DNA from: UBA5078 sp041175045
GTDB taxonomy: Bacteria > Pseudomonadota > Gammaproteobacteria > Pseudomonadales > Pseudohongiellaceae
NCBI GenBank assembly: GCA_041175045.1
Contig: JBEDFR010000063.1
Coordinates: 1 to 33,126, forward strand
DNA: 33,126 nt
Reading direction: 5' to 3'
Position 1 is the first letter of the stretch, and every line of letters begins with the position of its first letter. The translations under genes and the position numbers were made by a program. The notes below the pieces were generated by a model. That model did not search any database. It was given only the letters and a program-made list of their open reading frames with translations, and had not been told where the DNA came from. Shown piece after piece: positions 33,009-33,126 of the stretch.

Positions 33009-33027
33009 AATGATATAATATACCATT
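33009..33027. promoter_or_regulatory. Zur-box-like operator between znuA and znuC
   Basis: The 19-base imperfect palindrome has arms AATG and CATT around TATA-A-TATA; only the bases at positions 5 and 15 break symmetry. It closely resembles the enteric Zur operator (AATGTTATAATATAACATT). It overlaps a TATA-rich -10-like region for both directions, so zinc-loaded Zur binding would repress both genes. Confidence 0.75.
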
Positions 33028-33080
33028 ATGCTGGCGCTGTGGCGACGACGCTTTCCAAATCGCCGCAAAGGATACCCCGC

Positions 33081-33126
33081 TTGAACAGACCCTGTCTCAT
33101 CGAGGCGAGCGACATCTGTCTGACAT
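33081..33126 (+). CDS. znuC: Probable zinc ABC transporter ATPase ZnuC, 5' end only
   Basis: A frame beginning with TTG at 33081 runs off the window. AAAGGA sits 8 bases upstream. The 15 visible residues include LIEASDICLT, which fits the first strand of an ABC ATPase and not the N-terminus of a Fur-family regulator. The position opposite znuA and next to the Zur box supports ZnuC. Only 46 bases are visible, so the call is tentative. An ATG frame at 33028 ends after 18 codons and is not considered real. Confidence 0.5.
   Translation, partial: MNRPCLIEASDICLT

Noticed and set aside
33028..33083. Short ATG frame of 18 codons after the Zur box
   Set aside because: Too short, Arg-rich, no ribosome binding site, and the TTG frame at 33081 has both a site and ABC-like sequence.

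Overview
This window looks like chromosomal DNA from a motile, GC-rich gammaproteobacterium, probably of the Pseudomonadales/Cellvibrionales type. The main reason is the right-hand gene order (znu genes, polA, divergent engB/cytochrome c4, dsbA, with a diguanylate cyclase remnant beyond), which as I recall matches Pseudomonas. The PomA/PomB-type stator and polar-flagellum style gene organisation fit a marine or halophilic relative. Species assignment is not possible from the sequence alone.

Positions 1-10345 (+ strand) hold a compact, probably co-transcribed flagellar run: flgE (3' part only), flgF, flgG, flgH, flgI, a minimal flgJ, a very large flgK, flgL and fliD, followed by a small two-helix membrane protein. 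These encode hook, rod, L- and P-rings, hook-filament junction and filament cap. No flagellin gene is present.

Positions 10352-16513 are the motility accessory region: a minus-strand DUF1566-type lipoprotein, a pomA-like motA followed by two tandem pomB-like motB genes, a convergent secreted Sel1-repeat protein, and a two-gene plus-strand unit of unknown function (a 104-aa soluble protein and a 336-aa single-pass coiled-coil membrane protein). Upstream of motA and upstream of the unknown pair I find two near-identical sigma-28 (FliA) promoter-like elements, both TAAAG-N15-G(C/T)CGATAG. They suggest that the unknown pair belongs to the late flagellar regulon. This is my best candidate for an undescribed system.

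Positions 16499-26244 (- strand) are a type II secretion operon in the order gspL-M-E-F-D-G-H-I-J-K, tightly packed with several overlaps. It has a lipoprotein secretin and no gspC, gspN or prepilin peptidase. Upstream, at 26315-26764, lies a decayed GGDEF (diguanylate cyclase) fragment.

Positions 27033-33126 are mostly housekeeping: dsbA, a dihaem cytochrome c4, engB/yihA, polA (whose 3'-5' exonuclease active site appears destroyed), znuA, and the start of a divergent probable znuC with a Zur-box-like palindrome between them. No tRNA, rRNA, CRISPR or insertion sequence was seen.
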